Shown here piece by piece: positions 20,609 through 28,507 of a stretch of DNA of 64,000 bases (positions are counted from its first letter, which is position 1; every line of letters starts with the position of its first letter). The position numbers and the translations under genes are program-made. The stretch comes from an uncultured Tateyamaria sp. (GTDB taxonomy: Bacteria > Pseudomonadota > Alphaproteobacteria > Rhodobacterales > Rhodobacteraceae), in assembly GCF_947503465.1 (NCBI RefSeq), contig NZ_CANNDN010000004.1, positions 140,842 through 204,841 on the forward strand. Direction: 5' to 3'. Under the pieces are notes generated by a model. That model did not search any database, was not told the DNA's origin, and saw only the letters and a program-made list of their open reading frames with translations.

Positions 20609-21964
20609 CTATGACGTCCCGCGCAGGGCCGAAAGGTAGCTTTGTGTCCACCACGAGATGTCTTCGCGCATGACGTTGTCGAACAGGGCGGCGTGCCGGT
20701 CCTGCCGTTCGCTTCGCGGCATGGTCAGGGCCTGTTCCACCGCTGCCCCCACTTCCGCGGTGTCGTAGGGGTTTACCATCAGGGCGTCGGTCAATTGTTC
20801 GGCGGCCCCCGCGAAATGCGACAGGATCAGAACGCCGGGATTTTCCGGGTTCTGGGCGGCGACGAATTCCTTGGCCACCAGGTTCATGCCGTCCGCCAGC
20901 GGTGTGACCATGGCGACATCGGCCCGACGGTAGACACCGGCAAGCATGTCGCGGTCAACGGCGCGCCGGATGTAGCGGATGGGGGTCCAGTCCAGTTCCG
21001 AATGTGCGCCGTTTATGGTGCCAGCGGTTTGCTCAAGTTCGGTACGGATGTCACGGTAGGCATCCACATCCTCGCGCGAGGGGGGCGCGATCTGCAGCAG
21101 CGTGGCCTTGGGTGTGTCGGGCTTGCGGGCGTCAAGATACGCGGCGAACCCTTCGAAGCGGTGCACGAGCCCCTTCGAATAATCGAGCCGGTCAACGCCC
21201 AGCACCAGCTTTTGGCCAAGTGTCAGGGCCAGGGAAATGTCCGCCTCGTGTGTCTGGGCGAGTGACGCGAATTCGCGCGCGTCGATGCCGATGGGGAAAT
21301 GCCGGGGCGCGGCACCGTTGTTCAGCGCGACCATGTGCCCTTGCGTGTCGAAAATCGCGTGGGGGTCGTCGCGGTAGTGCGCCATGACGCGGCCAACGTC
21401 GCCTTTGGTCTGCACGCCGAAGACGTCATAGGCGGCGACCCAATCCTTGAGGTCATTGGCCTGCGGCAGGGCCAATATGTCGGCCACGACGGGGAAGGGA
21501 ATGTGCAGAAAGAACCCGATGCGGCACGACACGCCGCGGTCACGCAGCAACTTGGCAAGTGGAAGAAAGTGGTAGTCATGTATCCACAGAAGGTCATCGG
21601 GACCGGCGAACTCCGCCAGCATGTCAGCAAGCCGCGCGTTTACCGCGAGATAGTTGTCGGCATAGTCGGGTCGCAGATGCACAAGATCGGCGCGCCGGTG
21701 AAAGAGCGGCCAGAGGACCGAATTGGCATAGCCGAGATAGTACCCTTCTTGCTCGGACGGGGAGATGTCGAAAACCATGCGCGTATAGTCGCCGCGGGCG
21801 ATTTCGCGCAACTTGGGTTCGGGCTTTTCCACGGGCGTGCCGCTGGTGCCGATCCAAACACCGCCTTCGGTGGTCAGGCAGTCGTGCAACGCAACGACGA
21901 GGCCGCCGGAGGGCTGTGCCTCGGTCGGGATGCGGTTCGAGACGACGATCAGACGACCGGACAT
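20609..21964 (-). CDS. otsA: Trehalose-6-phosphate synthase
   Basis: A 451-residue GT20 glycosyltransferase. It begins [13 protein letters not shown]; substrate-site blocks include [35 protein letters not shown] and [14 protein letters not shown]. It makes trehalose-6-phosphate from UDP-glucose and glucose-6-phosphate for osmoprotection. A longer frame extends to 22123 into otsB, but the family start is at 21964. It is 16 bases after otsB in one operon. Confidence 0.94.
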   Translation of the reverse strand: MSGRLIVVSNRIPTEAQPSGGLVVALHDCLTTEGGVWIGTSGTPVEKPEPKLREIARGDYTRMVFDISPSEQEGYYLGYANSVLWPLFHRRADLVHLRPDYADNYLAVNARLADMLAEFAGPDDLLWIHDYHFLPLAKLLRDRGVSCRIGFFLHIPFPVVADILALPQANDLKDWVAAYDVFGVQTKGDVGRVMAHYRDDPHAIFDTQGHMVALNNGAAPRHFPIGIDAREFASLAQTHEADISLALTLGQKLVLGVDRLDYSKGLVHRFEGFAAYLDARKPDTPKATLLQIAPPSREDVDAYRDIRTELEQTAGTINGAHSELDWTPIRYIRRAVDRDMLAGVYRRADVAMVTPLADGMNLVAKEFVAAQNPENPGVLILSHFAGAAEQLTDALMVNPYDTAEVGAAVEQALTMPRSERQDRHAALFDNVMREDISWWTQSYLSALRGTS

Positions 21965-21980
21965 GGGACCCCCTGTTTCA

Positions 21981-22721
21981 TCATTGCCAATGACCAAGCA
22001 GCGCGCGCACGGCGCCCGGGTCGGGCAGGCGATGATGCGCCGCGCTGTCACCAGGCCCCACCTTGATGGCGATGCCGCCATGTGCCTGTGCCCAGGCCAT
22101 GGCGGGTTCGTCGGTGGTGTCATCGCCCATCATGACGGGCGCGCGCCCCTGAAAGCCCGGCATGTCCATCACATCGGCCAGCGCCAGATCCTTGCCGACA
22201 CCGCGCGGTCGCATCTCGACCGCCATCTTGGCGGGATGGGCTTCGAACGCCGGGTGCGAAAGAGCGAGGCGGCCCGTAAAGTCGTGAACGGTGTTTTCAA
22301 GGTCGGGCTGCGCACGGTAGTGCAGCACGAGGCCGGTGGGTTTCTCTTCGAGCAGCAGTGCCGGCTGTGTGTCGGCGAATGCGCGCGCCGCATTCCGCAG
22401 CATGTGCAGCGCATCGGGCGGCAGGTCGACACGCGACGCAAACGTGCCGTCGCGCCGCCATTCGGCACCGTGCCCACCAACGATCAGACCGGCATAGTCC
22501 GGCAACCACCGCGCGAGGTCACGCACGGCGCGACCCGAGACAAGCGCCAGCGCACCGCCTGCCCTGTCTGCAACGGCGTGCAGGATCTGCGGCAGATCAT
22601 CGGGAATGTGGATCGCATCGGGGGTCGGCGCGAGATCAACCAGGGTGCCGTCGAAATCAAGAAAAACTGCCGCCCCATCACAGGGCGGCAGAAACGATGT
22701 ATCGGGCGTGTGAGCGTCCAT
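21981..22721 (-). CDS. otsB: Trehalose-6-phosphate phosphatase
   Basis: A 246-residue HAD-superfamily phosphatase. Motif I is VFLDFDGTLVDLAP, motif II ALVSGRAV, and the C-terminal motif GDDTTDEPAM. It removes the phosphate made by OtsA, giving free trehalose. otsB precedes otsA on the same strand and follows trcR by 42 bases, so all three could share a transcript. Confidence 0.94.
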   Translation of the reverse strand: MDAHTPDTSFLPPCDGAAVFLDFDGTLVDLAPTPDAIHIPDDLPQILHAVADRAGGALALVSGRAVRDLARWLPDYAGLIVGGHGAEWRRDGTFASRVDLPPDALHMLRNAARAFADTQPALLLEEKPTGLVLHYRAQPDLENTVHDFTGRLALSHPAFEAHPAKMAVEMRPRGVGKDLALADVMDMPGFQGRAPVMMGDDTTDEPAMAWAQAHGGIAIKVGPGDSAAHHRLPDPGAVRALLGHWQ

Positions 22722-22763
22722 GATAGAGGTACGTCCGGCCCGCCGCTTTGGTTCCGCTTTTCG

Positions 22764-23516
22764 TCAGGGCTGTTCGTCGTCGTCGCTGCCACCCTTGGGC
22801 AGGTTGAAGAAGCTGTCGGCATCAACCAGCGTGCTTTCGTCTTCCTTGTCGTCGTCCCCGTCATCGGCCAGCGAGAAGGTTTCAAGCCCTTCGATCGCAG
22901 TCGGGATCTTGGGCTCGGCCTCCATGCCCAGCGATTGTTCCGTGCTCACCAGCTTGCGCCGTTCGTCATCGGACATGACAGAGCCTTCGGCCGCCTTTTT
23001 CGACGCGGCCTTTTGCACTGCGGCGTCCAGTTCGGACTGTTTGGTCAGGCCAAGCGCCACCGGGTCGACCGGCTGGATGTTCGAGATGTTCCAGTGGGTG
23101 CGGTCGCGAATCGACTGGATCGTCGGCTTGGTCGTGCCCACCAGTTTCGAGATCTGGCCGTCGGTCAGTTCGGGGTGGAATTTCACCAGCCAGTAGATGG
23201 CGGCAGGCCGGTCCTGGCGCTTGGACAGCGGGGTATATCGCGGGCCGCGGCGCTTTTCCTCGCCCACGGCGGCGGCGTTGAACTTGAGTTGCAGTTTGTG
23301 CATCGGGTTGGCTTCGGCGGCATCGATTTCGTCCTGCGTCAGCTGGTTGTTTGCTATGGGATCAAAGCCTTTGACCCCGGCGGCCACGTCGCCATCTGCA
23401 ATGCCCTGCACTTCCAGTTCGTGCATGCCAACAAAGTCCGCGATCTGTTTGAAGCTGATCGTCGTGTTGTCCACCAGCCAGACGGCGGTGGCCTTGGCCA
23501 TGATCGGTTTTGCCAT
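22764..23516 (-). CDS. Cell-cycle regulator TrcR-like (DUF1013)
   Basis: A 250-residue DUF1013 protein. It starts MAKPIMAKATAVWLVDNTTI, contains a helix-turn-helix-like segment (LTDGQISKLVGTTKPTIQSI), and ends in an acidic tail (DDGDDDKEDEST). DUF1013 proteins are widespread in alphaproteobacteria and are annotated as the transcriptional regulator TrcR; binding targets here are unknown. An ATG two codons upstream (23522) is possible. Confidence 0.85.
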   Translation of the reverse strand: MAKPIMAKATAVWLVDNTTISFKQIADFVGMHELEVQGIADGDVAAGVKGFDPIANNQLTQDEIDAAEANPMHKLQLKFNAAAVGEEKRRGPRYTPLSKRQDRPAAIYWLVKFHPELTDGQISKLVGTTKPTIQSIRDRTHWNISNIQPVDPVALGLTKQSELDAAVQKAASKKAAEGSVMSDDERRKLVSTEQSLGMEAEPKIPTAIEGLETFSLADDGDDDKEDESTLVDADSFFNLPKGGSDDDEQP

Positions 23517-23642
23517 TTTCACATGCTCCTATGCATAACTGTCCCGTCGCCTGAAAGAGGCTGCCTTGGGGGCCAAGGCGGGTTTCCATTGTCGGGGAAC
23601 TTGGACGCGATATAGTCGGCTGCGACGAAAAAGGAAAGCCTT

Positions 23643-24272
23643 ATGCGCAGTGTTTTGATGTGGTTGGTGATGGCGAGCGCTGCGTGGGCGCAGGACCGGT
23701 CGGGCGCGTTCGACTATTACGTGTTGGCGCTCAGCTGGTCACCCAATTGGTGCGCCTATGAAGGCGATGCGCGCGGGTCGGACCAGTGCGATGCACGCCA
23801 TGACCATGGCTGGATCCTGCATGGGCTGTGGCCGCAATATCACCGCGGATGGCCCGAATACTGCAAGACCGCAGAACGGCCGCCCAGTCGCGCCATGACC
23901 CGGGATATGGCGGATATCATGGGGACCTCGGGGCTGGCCTGGCACCAGTGGAAAAAGCATGGCGTGTGTTCCGGCCTGTCGGCGCCTGCCTATTACGCGC
24001 TGTCGCGACAGGCCTATGACAGCGTCGTGCGCCCGCCCGTCTTCCGCAAACTGGACAAGACGGTGAAACTGCCCGCGTCCGTGGTGGAAGAGGCATTCCT
24101 GCAGTCCAACCCGGACATGGAGCCCGACGGCGTGACGATCACCTGCCGCCAGGGACACATTCAGGAAGCCCGCATTTGCCTGTCGCGCGACGACCTGACG
24201 CCTGTTCCGTGCGGCCAGGATGTTGTGCGCGATTGCCGGGCGCGGGATGCGCTATTCACGCCCATCCGCTGA
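23643..24272 (+). CDS. Secreted ribonuclease T2 family protein
   Basis: A 209-residue RNase T2. A short signal peptide (VLMWLVMASAAWA) precedes both catalytic blocks: CAS1 as HGWILHGLWPQY and CAS2 as WHQWKKHGVCSG, each with its His. Several Cys pairs suit a periplasmic or secreted enzyme. It cleaves RNA through 2',3'-cyclic phosphate. Interestingly, a cyclic-nucleotide phosphodiesterase-like gene lies 10 kb upstream. Its 3' end overlaps the convergent sterol desaturase gene by 21 bases. Confidence 0.9.
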   Translation: MRSVLMWLVMASAAWAQDRSGAFDYYVLALSWSPNWCAYEGDARGSDQCDARHDHGWILHGLWPQYHRGWPEYCKTAERPPSRAMTRDMADIMGTSGLAWHQWKKHGVCSGLSAPAYYALSRQAYDSVVRPPVFRKLDKTVKLPASVVEEAFLQSNPDMEPDGVTITCRQGHIQEARICLSRDDLTPVPCGQDVVRDCRARDALFTPIR

Positions 24273-25115
24273 GGGCGGCCGCCACCCCGGCGGGCGCATC
24301 ATGTAGCGCCACGCCTCGTCCCATGTGCTGGCGTGCCGCATGTCGCGCCACAGGCCCGGCAGTTCCGAGAACCAGACCACAACCGGATTGCGGCTGTCGA
24401 AGTCGCGCTTGAGGCCATAGCGTGGCGTCTCCTCCTCGGCCTGGTAGGTGCCGAACAGCTGATCCCAGATCACGGTGATGCCGCCATAGTTGCGGTCGAT
24501 ATACTTGTCATCACAGCCGTGATGCACCCGGTGATTGGCAGGGCTGTTCATCACCCTGTCGAACCAACCCAACCTGCCAATCACCTCGGTGTGGATCCAG
24601 GTCTGGTAGGCCAGCACGGTGATGATGCCGAAAAAGATCATCTCGGGTGAAAAACCAAGACATACCAGCGGGATATGCGCAATCAGGCTCCAGACCCCTT
24701 CCAGCGGGCCAAATCGGATACCCGTGATGATGTTGTAGTCGCGGGACGAATGGTGCACGGCGTGCTGGGTCCACAGCAGGCGCACCTCGTGGGCGATGCG
24801 GTGTTCCCAGTAATACGTGAGATCCGCAGCAACAACCGCTAGCGCGATGCCCCGCCAGGTCAGCGGAATTTGCCAGGGCTGCGCCACCTCGGCCAGGATG
24901 TAGAAGATCGCATAGCCACCGGTCAGGATTAGCACCTCGAACACCAGATAGGGGATCTGTGTCGAGGCACTGACCGCCATTTCGGCCAGGGTCCGGCCCT
25001 TGTGTTCCCCCTTGAACAGCACCTCGGCCGTTTCGATCAACAGGATGGCGACGCCAATGAGGAAGAACACTTCGTCTATCTGTGTGCCCAGAGCGTCAAG
25101 TGCGGTGGGTGTCAT
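24252..25115 (-). CDS. Sterol desaturase / fatty acid hydroxylase family protein
   Basis: A 287-residue integral membrane di-iron enzyme. The histidine clusters are visible: EHRIAHE, QHAVHHSS and NHRVHHGCDD, with several membrane segments (FFLIGVAILLIETAEVLF, YLVFEVLILTGGYAIFYI, IFFGIITVLAYQTWIH). Substrate unknown, likely a lipid. It overlaps the upstream TetR gene by four bases (ATGA), so the regulator and enzyme form an operon. Confidence 0.9.
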   Translation of the reverse strand: MTPTALDALGTQIDEVFFLIGVAILLIETAEVLFKGEHKGRTLAEMAVSASTQIPYLVFEVLILTGGYAIFYILAEVAQPWQIPLTWRGIALAVVAADLTYYWEHRIAHEVRLLWTQHAVHHSSRDYNIITGIRFGPLEGVWSLIAHIPLVCLGFSPEMIFFGIITVLAYQTWIHTEVIGRLGWFDRVMNSPANHRVHHGCDDKYIDRNYGGITVIWDQLFGTYQAEEETPRYGLKRDFDSRNPVVVWFSELPGLWRDMRHASTWDEAWRYMMRPPGWRPPSADGRE

Positions 25116-25660
25116 GGTCTGGTCCCTTGTGTCAGTGTCCGCCAGGCGAAGGCAGCAGCCTGTTTGGGGGTGGCATCGCCGGAGGTGACCATCGTCCAAC
25201 CGGCGTAGATCAGGTTTTCATAAGCCTGCACGATCCACTCCGTCGGGACATGAGGGTCAAAGGTGCCTTCGGCCTTGGCCATATCGATATCATGCGCCAG
25301 GTCATGGGTTTGCGCAGCGTAAACTGCGGCCACACGCGGGTCATGTGCTGCGGGCTCGGTTGCCAGAAACATGTGCCGCGCGGCCAGTGGCAGGATGGCG
25401 TGCAAGGCCATCTCCAGCCCTTGGGTATAGGTGGCGCAGTCCGCAACCGCGTGGTTGACCGCATCGTCCAGTTCCCTGGCTGCGGCCAGTGTCAGTGCGA
25501 CCATCAGATCGTCGCGGCCGGAAAAGTGGCGATGCAGCGTCGCCCGACCGACCCCGGCGGCCTTGGCAACATCTGCCAGGGATGCACCGGGATTTTGACT
25601 GAACACGTCGAAAGCAGCGTTCAGGATTACATTGGATGATGATACATCTTTGTCTCGCAT
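25112..25660 (-). CDS. TetR/AcrR-family regulator, autoregulated with the desaturase
   Basis: A 182-residue TetR protein. The DNA-binding part is ILNAAFDVFSQNPGASLADV followed by GVGRATLHRHFSGRDDLMVA; the remainder is a helical ligand domain. The ATG at 25660 is used, since the upstream 14 codons of the open frame are unconserved and cover the operator. It is the first gene of a two-gene operon with the desaturase. Confidence 0.88.
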   Translation of the reverse strand: MRDKDVSSSNVILNAAFDVFSQNPGASLADVAKAAGVGRATLHRHFSGRDDLMVALTLAAARELDDAVNHAVADCATYTQGLEMALHAILPLAARHMFLATEPAAHDPRVAAVYAAQTHDLAHDIDMAKAEGTFDPHVPTEWIVQAYENLIYAGWTMVTSGDATPKQAAAFAWRTLTQGTRP

Positions 25661-25676
25661 GAGACACATATGTCTC
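25651..25676. promoter_or_regulatory. Triple half-site operator over the TetR start
   Basis: TGTCTC (25651-25656), GAGACA (25661-25666) and TGTCTC (25671-25676) are three identical half-sites in alternating orientation, each four bases apart, so repeats recur every ten bases (one helical turn). The start codon of the TetR gene lies inside. This fits autorepression by two overlapping dimers. Confidence 0.7.
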
Positions 25677-25768
25677 GATTCGTTGCCAAGTTCAAGATGC
25701 ACCCGTGACAGCCGTTGCGTGCCTGGTCACATCGCATCGGTCATGGCAGATGTCGGAGCCTCCGGCGG

Positions 25769-25945
25769 TCGTATTTTTGGTCGGAAGAAACGAAAACGCC
25801 CGCGCCACTCATCCAATGTGAGCACCGCGGGCGAAAAGGGAAGCATGCGCTTCTCCCGACGCGGCCATCGGCTCGACAGCCTGTACCGCCCTCTCAAGGA
25901 AAGGCATTAACCTTAACAAGGCGTTTCTTTCGACCAAAAATACGA
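25769..25945. repeat. 177-bp unit with 24-bp terminal inverted repeats
   Basis: The ends at 25769-25792 and 25922-25945 are inverted copies of each other with one mismatch (24 bases; core GACCAAAAATACGA). The inside holds two further hairpins (25797-25833 and 25840-25853). No gene is recognised; a 21-codon frame at 25845-25910 with AAGGGA before its ATG is too short to call. The right end sequence recurs at 49136. The shape resembles a miniature inverted-repeat element, but paired terminators are equally possible. Confidence 0.6.
25785..25833 (-). terminator. Candidate minus-strand terminator inside the repeat unit
   Basis: On the minus strand, CGCCCGCG (25833-25826) pairs with CGCGGGCG (25804-25797), with a smaller inner CTCA/TGAG pairing, and TTTTCGTTTCTT follows. 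It could end a short transcript coming from the right, for instance a small RNA, since no gene stop lies nearby on that strand. Confidence 0.45.
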
Positions 25946-26027
25946 CGGGGGTGAGCGCGTATGCGCGAGGGGGCTGGCCCCCTCCCTTTAAAAAATCGCG
26001 TGGGCGCAGCCCTCATTTGGATCAAGG

Positions 26028-27017
26028 TCATCCGCCTGCGACTTCCAGGACAATCTTGCCGATATGGCCTGAACTTTCCATGCGGGCATGGGCAGCTGCC
26101 GCATCGCCCAGGTCAAATTCGGAATCCATGACCGGGCCAATTCGGCCCGCAGACAACAAGGGCCAAACGGCTTCACGCAGATCCCGCGCGATCCACGCCT
26201 TGGCCAGATCGCTTTGGGGACGCAGGGTGCTTCCGGTCATGGTCAGCCGCCGGGTCATCAGCTGAACAAAGTTCACGTCGGCCTTGGGCCCTTGCAAAAA
26301 GGCGATCTGGACCAGGCGACCATCGTCGGCAAGCGCGGACAGGTTGCGCGCGATATAAGGGCCACCGACCATGCACAGGATGAGGTGCGCGCCGCCTTCG
26401 GACTTTAGGCAGTCCGTGAAATCATCTTCGCGGTAGTTGATCGCCACTTCGGCGCCCAGGTCACGACAGGCCTGACACTTCTCTTCGGACCCTGCGGTTG
26501 CGAAGACGCGCGCGCCAAAGTGATGTGCCAGTTGGATCGCGGTTGTCCCGATCCCTGACGAACCACCGTGGACCAGAAACCGTTCGCCCCCTGTCAGTTG
26601 GCCCCGGGTAAAGACGTTGGACCAGACGGTGAAATAGGTTTCGGGCAGACAGGCCGCCTGCTTCAGGGTCATCCCATCCGGCACGGGCAGGCAATGCGCT
26701 GCCGGCGTCGCCACGTATTCGGCGTACCCGCCGCCGGGCAGCAGGGCGCACACCGTGTCGCCAACCGACCAGTCGCTGACGCCGGGGCCGACCTCGACAA
26801 TGGTGCCGGATGCTTCAAGCCCAGGCAGATCGCTGGCGCCCGGCGGAGGATTATAGAGACCCGCCCGCTGCAAGGCGTCGGGCCGGTTGACGCCTGTCCA
26901 CGCCACTTCGATCACCACCTGGCCGTGACCCGCCGTGGGTCGCGGACGGGTGACGAGGTGCAGCACCTCGGGCCCGCCGGGGGCATTGATTTCGACCGCG
27001 CGCATGTCCTGCACCAT
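26028..27017 (-). CDS. NAD(P)H:quinone oxidoreductase, PIG3-like
   Basis: A 329-residue zinc-independent medium-chain dehydrogenase. Blocks include TGVNRPDALQRAGLYNPPPG, VCALLPGGGYAEYV and the nucleotide-binding loop VHGGSSGIGTTAIQLAHHFG. The pattern fits the PIG3/QOR group that reduces quinones with NAD(P)H. The start MVQDMRAVE is preferred because AAAGGGA lies six bases before it; the inner ATG at 27005 is possible. It is divergent from a small membrane protein gene. Confidence 0.9.
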   Translation of the reverse strand: MVQDMRAVEINAPGGPEVLHLVTRPRPTAGHGQVVIEVAWTGVNRPDALQRAGLYNPPPGASDLPGLEASGTIVEVGPGVSDWSVGDTVCALLPGGGYAEYVATPAAHCLPVPDGMTLKQAACLPETYFTVWSNVFTRGQLTGGERFLVHGGSSGIGTTAIQLAHHFGARVFATAGSEEKCQACRDLGAEVAINYREDDFTDCLKSEGGAHLILCMVGGPYIARNLSALADDGRLVQIAFLQGPKADVNFVQLMTRRLTMTGSTLRPQSDLAKAWIARDLREAVWPLLSAGRIGPVMDSEFDLGDAAAAHARMESSGHIGKIVLEVAGG

Positions 27018-27074
27018 TCTGATCCCTTTCGTTTTGCACATCGTACCTTGGAAGCAACCGGGAAAGGAACCCAT

Positions 27075-27422
27075 ATGCTGATCGCCGCGCTTGTTGTGAA
27101 CCTGGTCATCCTGGTGCCCGTGATCGCGGGCCTTGTCCGGGGGCGGATGGACCTTGCATTTGGGCCCGACACCGATGCGCGCCGCATCCTGCTGTGCCTG
27201 TATTGCAGCATCGCGGTGGCGAGCGCCGTGCTGATCCTGCTGCACGTGCTAGGCGCGGCGTGGGCCGTGCCGATGACGTTTGCCCTGTTCGCCGTGCAGA
27301 TCATGTACAAGCTGGCCACCGTGGTCATGGTGGGCCTGCACAGCCCGGTCGTCGCCACGAATCTGTGCGTTGTGGTATTCCAGTTGTCCGCCATCTTGGC
27401 GTGGTCAGGTGCGGGGGGATGA
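27075..27422 (+). CDS. Small hypothetical membrane protein
   Basis: A 115-residue protein with four likely membrane segments (LIAALVVNLVILVPVIAGLV, ILLCLYCSIAVASAVLILLH, PMTFALFAVQIMYKLATVV, VATNLCVVVFQLSAILAW). GGAAAGGAAC precedes the ATG. No family recognised. It overlaps the convergent COQ9 gene by 18 bases and is divergent from the quinone oxidoreductase. Confidence 0.65.
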   Translation: MLIAALVVNLVILVPVIAGLVRGRMDLAFGPDTDARRILLCLYCSIAVASAVLILLHVLGAAWAVPMTFALFAVQIMYKLATVVMVGLHSPVVATNLCVVVFQLSAILAWSGAGG

Positions 27423-28100
27423 CCATGAACCGGGCAGGTCGGAGGCGGCGCCACGCGACGGTGCCTTGATCTGGCTCAGCACCCAGTTCGGGCCTGCGAG
27501 AAGGGTGCTGAGCGCCTTGTTGTCGCGCACCTGCGCCTTGACCTTTTCGATCTGCATCACGTCATCGATACGCCGGTCCAGAAAGGCCCATGTGGCCTGA
27601 TTGTCCGTGCTGTCATCGCCCAGCCAATAGAGGACGGTGGCCGAATAGACGCCGGACAGAGTTGCGCGTTTGGTGTACCAGTTCACGTCGTCCGACGTGT
27701 CACCGAGCGTCATCCAGATTTTGTCAGCCGTACCCCAGATGGCCCTGGCACCGTCCGCCGCGTGCATTGGCAGCGCAAACAGCGTGGTTCCCCGGCGCAC
27801 GGCCTCTTTATCTGTGACTGCTTCGATCCTGAACCTGACACCGGCCGCAATCTTGTCGCGGAAACGATCGGGCAGGTCATCCGATTGCATCCGCGCAACC
27901 ATCGCCGCGTCCCCGCGCGCGTGATAGGCCAGCGCAAGGTCGACCGCGCCGCGCGGGCAGATGGCCCGTGCCATGGTCATATCGATCCCGGCATCCCGGG
28001 CCGCGGCGGTGAACGTCACCTCGGACCACCCATCGAAGGGCACGTGCATCAACGCGGCATCCAAAAGGGCGGCTTTGGTCGTTTCATAGGATGTGGTCAT
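27405..28100 (-). CDS. COQ9 family protein (ubiquinone biosynthesis)
   Basis: A 231-residue protein with the COQ9 C-terminal domain (NWYTKRATLSGVYSATVLYW and AFLDRRIDDVMQIEK) and a TetR-like helical N-terminus. Eukaryotic COQ9 binds lipids and supports the COQ7 hydroxylation step; the alphaproteobacterial homologues are thought to act in ubiquinone synthesis. The ATG at 28100 is where conserved sequence begins. Confidence 0.9.
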   Translation of the reverse strand: MTTSYETTKAALLDAALMHVPFDGWSEVTFTAAARDAGIDMTMARAICPRGAVDLALAYHARGDAAMVARMQSDDLPDRFRDKIAAGVRFRIEAVTDKEAVRRGTTLFALPMHAADGARAIWGTADKIWMTLGDTSDDVNWYTKRATLSGVYSATVLYWLGDDSTDNQATWAFLDRRIDDVMQIEKVKAQVRDNKALSTLLAGPNWVLSQIKAPSRGAASDLPGSWSSPRT

Positions 28101-28210
28101 GAGCGGTCCTTTGGGCGGCTGCGGATGCTGGACAAAGTAGGGCGGCCTTGCTATACGGCCACTTCCTGCAAATCCTTGCAACTCGAATCTAGAAAGGTGG
28201 TGACAACCAC

Positions 28211-28417
28211 ATGCAGGTTAGTGTTCGCGACAACAATGTCGATCAGGCGCTTCGTGCCCTGAAAAAGAAGCTGCAGCGCGAAGGCGTTTTCCGTGAAATG
28301 AAGCTCAAGCAACATTTCGAGAAGCCGTCCGAGAAAAAAGCGCGCGAGAAAGCTGAAGCGATCCGCCGGGCCCGTAAGCTGGCTCGCAAAAAAGCGCAAC
28401 GCGAAGGGCTGCTTTAA
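28211..28417 (+). CDS. rpsU: 30S ribosomal protein S21
   Basis: A 68-residue S21 of normal length, strongly basic: [20 protein letters not shown], then [20 protein letters not shown] and an Arg/Lys-rich tail. GAAAGGTGGTGA lies before the ATG as ribosome-binding site. S21 assists initiation at the 30S subunit. It stands alone with its own terminator downstream. Confidence 0.97.
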   Translation: MQVSVRDNNVDQALRALKKKLQREGVFREMKLKQHFEKPSEKKAREKAEAIRRARKLARKKAQREGLL

Positions 28418-28443
28418 GCCAAGAGCGTCGAAGTGAATTCAAG

Positions 28444-28474
28444 AACCCTGTAGCCGCCCGGCTGCAGGGTTTTT
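28444..28474 (+). terminator. Rho-independent terminator of rpsU
   Basis: AACCCTG (28444-28450) pairs with CAGGGTT (28465-28471), extended by a T-G pair and AGCC/GGCT around a GCCC loop, then TTTTTG. A strong stem with U-run 26 bases after the rpsU stop. Confidence 0.92.
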
Positions 28475-28507
28475 GTTTGCCGCTTTGCTTTTTGCGCGCG
28501 TGGGAAC

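Larger units (their letters stand above)
25661..26027. other. Intergenic region of 367 bp between the TetR and PIG3-like genes
   Basis: The left end holds the TetR operator, the middle the 177-bp inverted-repeat unit, and the right end (25946-26027) two GC-rich hairpins, GCGCG/CGCGC at about 25954 and GGGGGC/GCCCCC at about 25970, before the stop of the oxidoreductase gene. I see no convincing gene. Confidence 0.6.

Noticed and set aside
25632..25954. Short plus-strand frames over the TetR operator and repeat unit
   Set aside because: They cross the operator and inverted repeat; no ribosome-binding site except at 25845, and no protein-like pattern. Left as non-coding.
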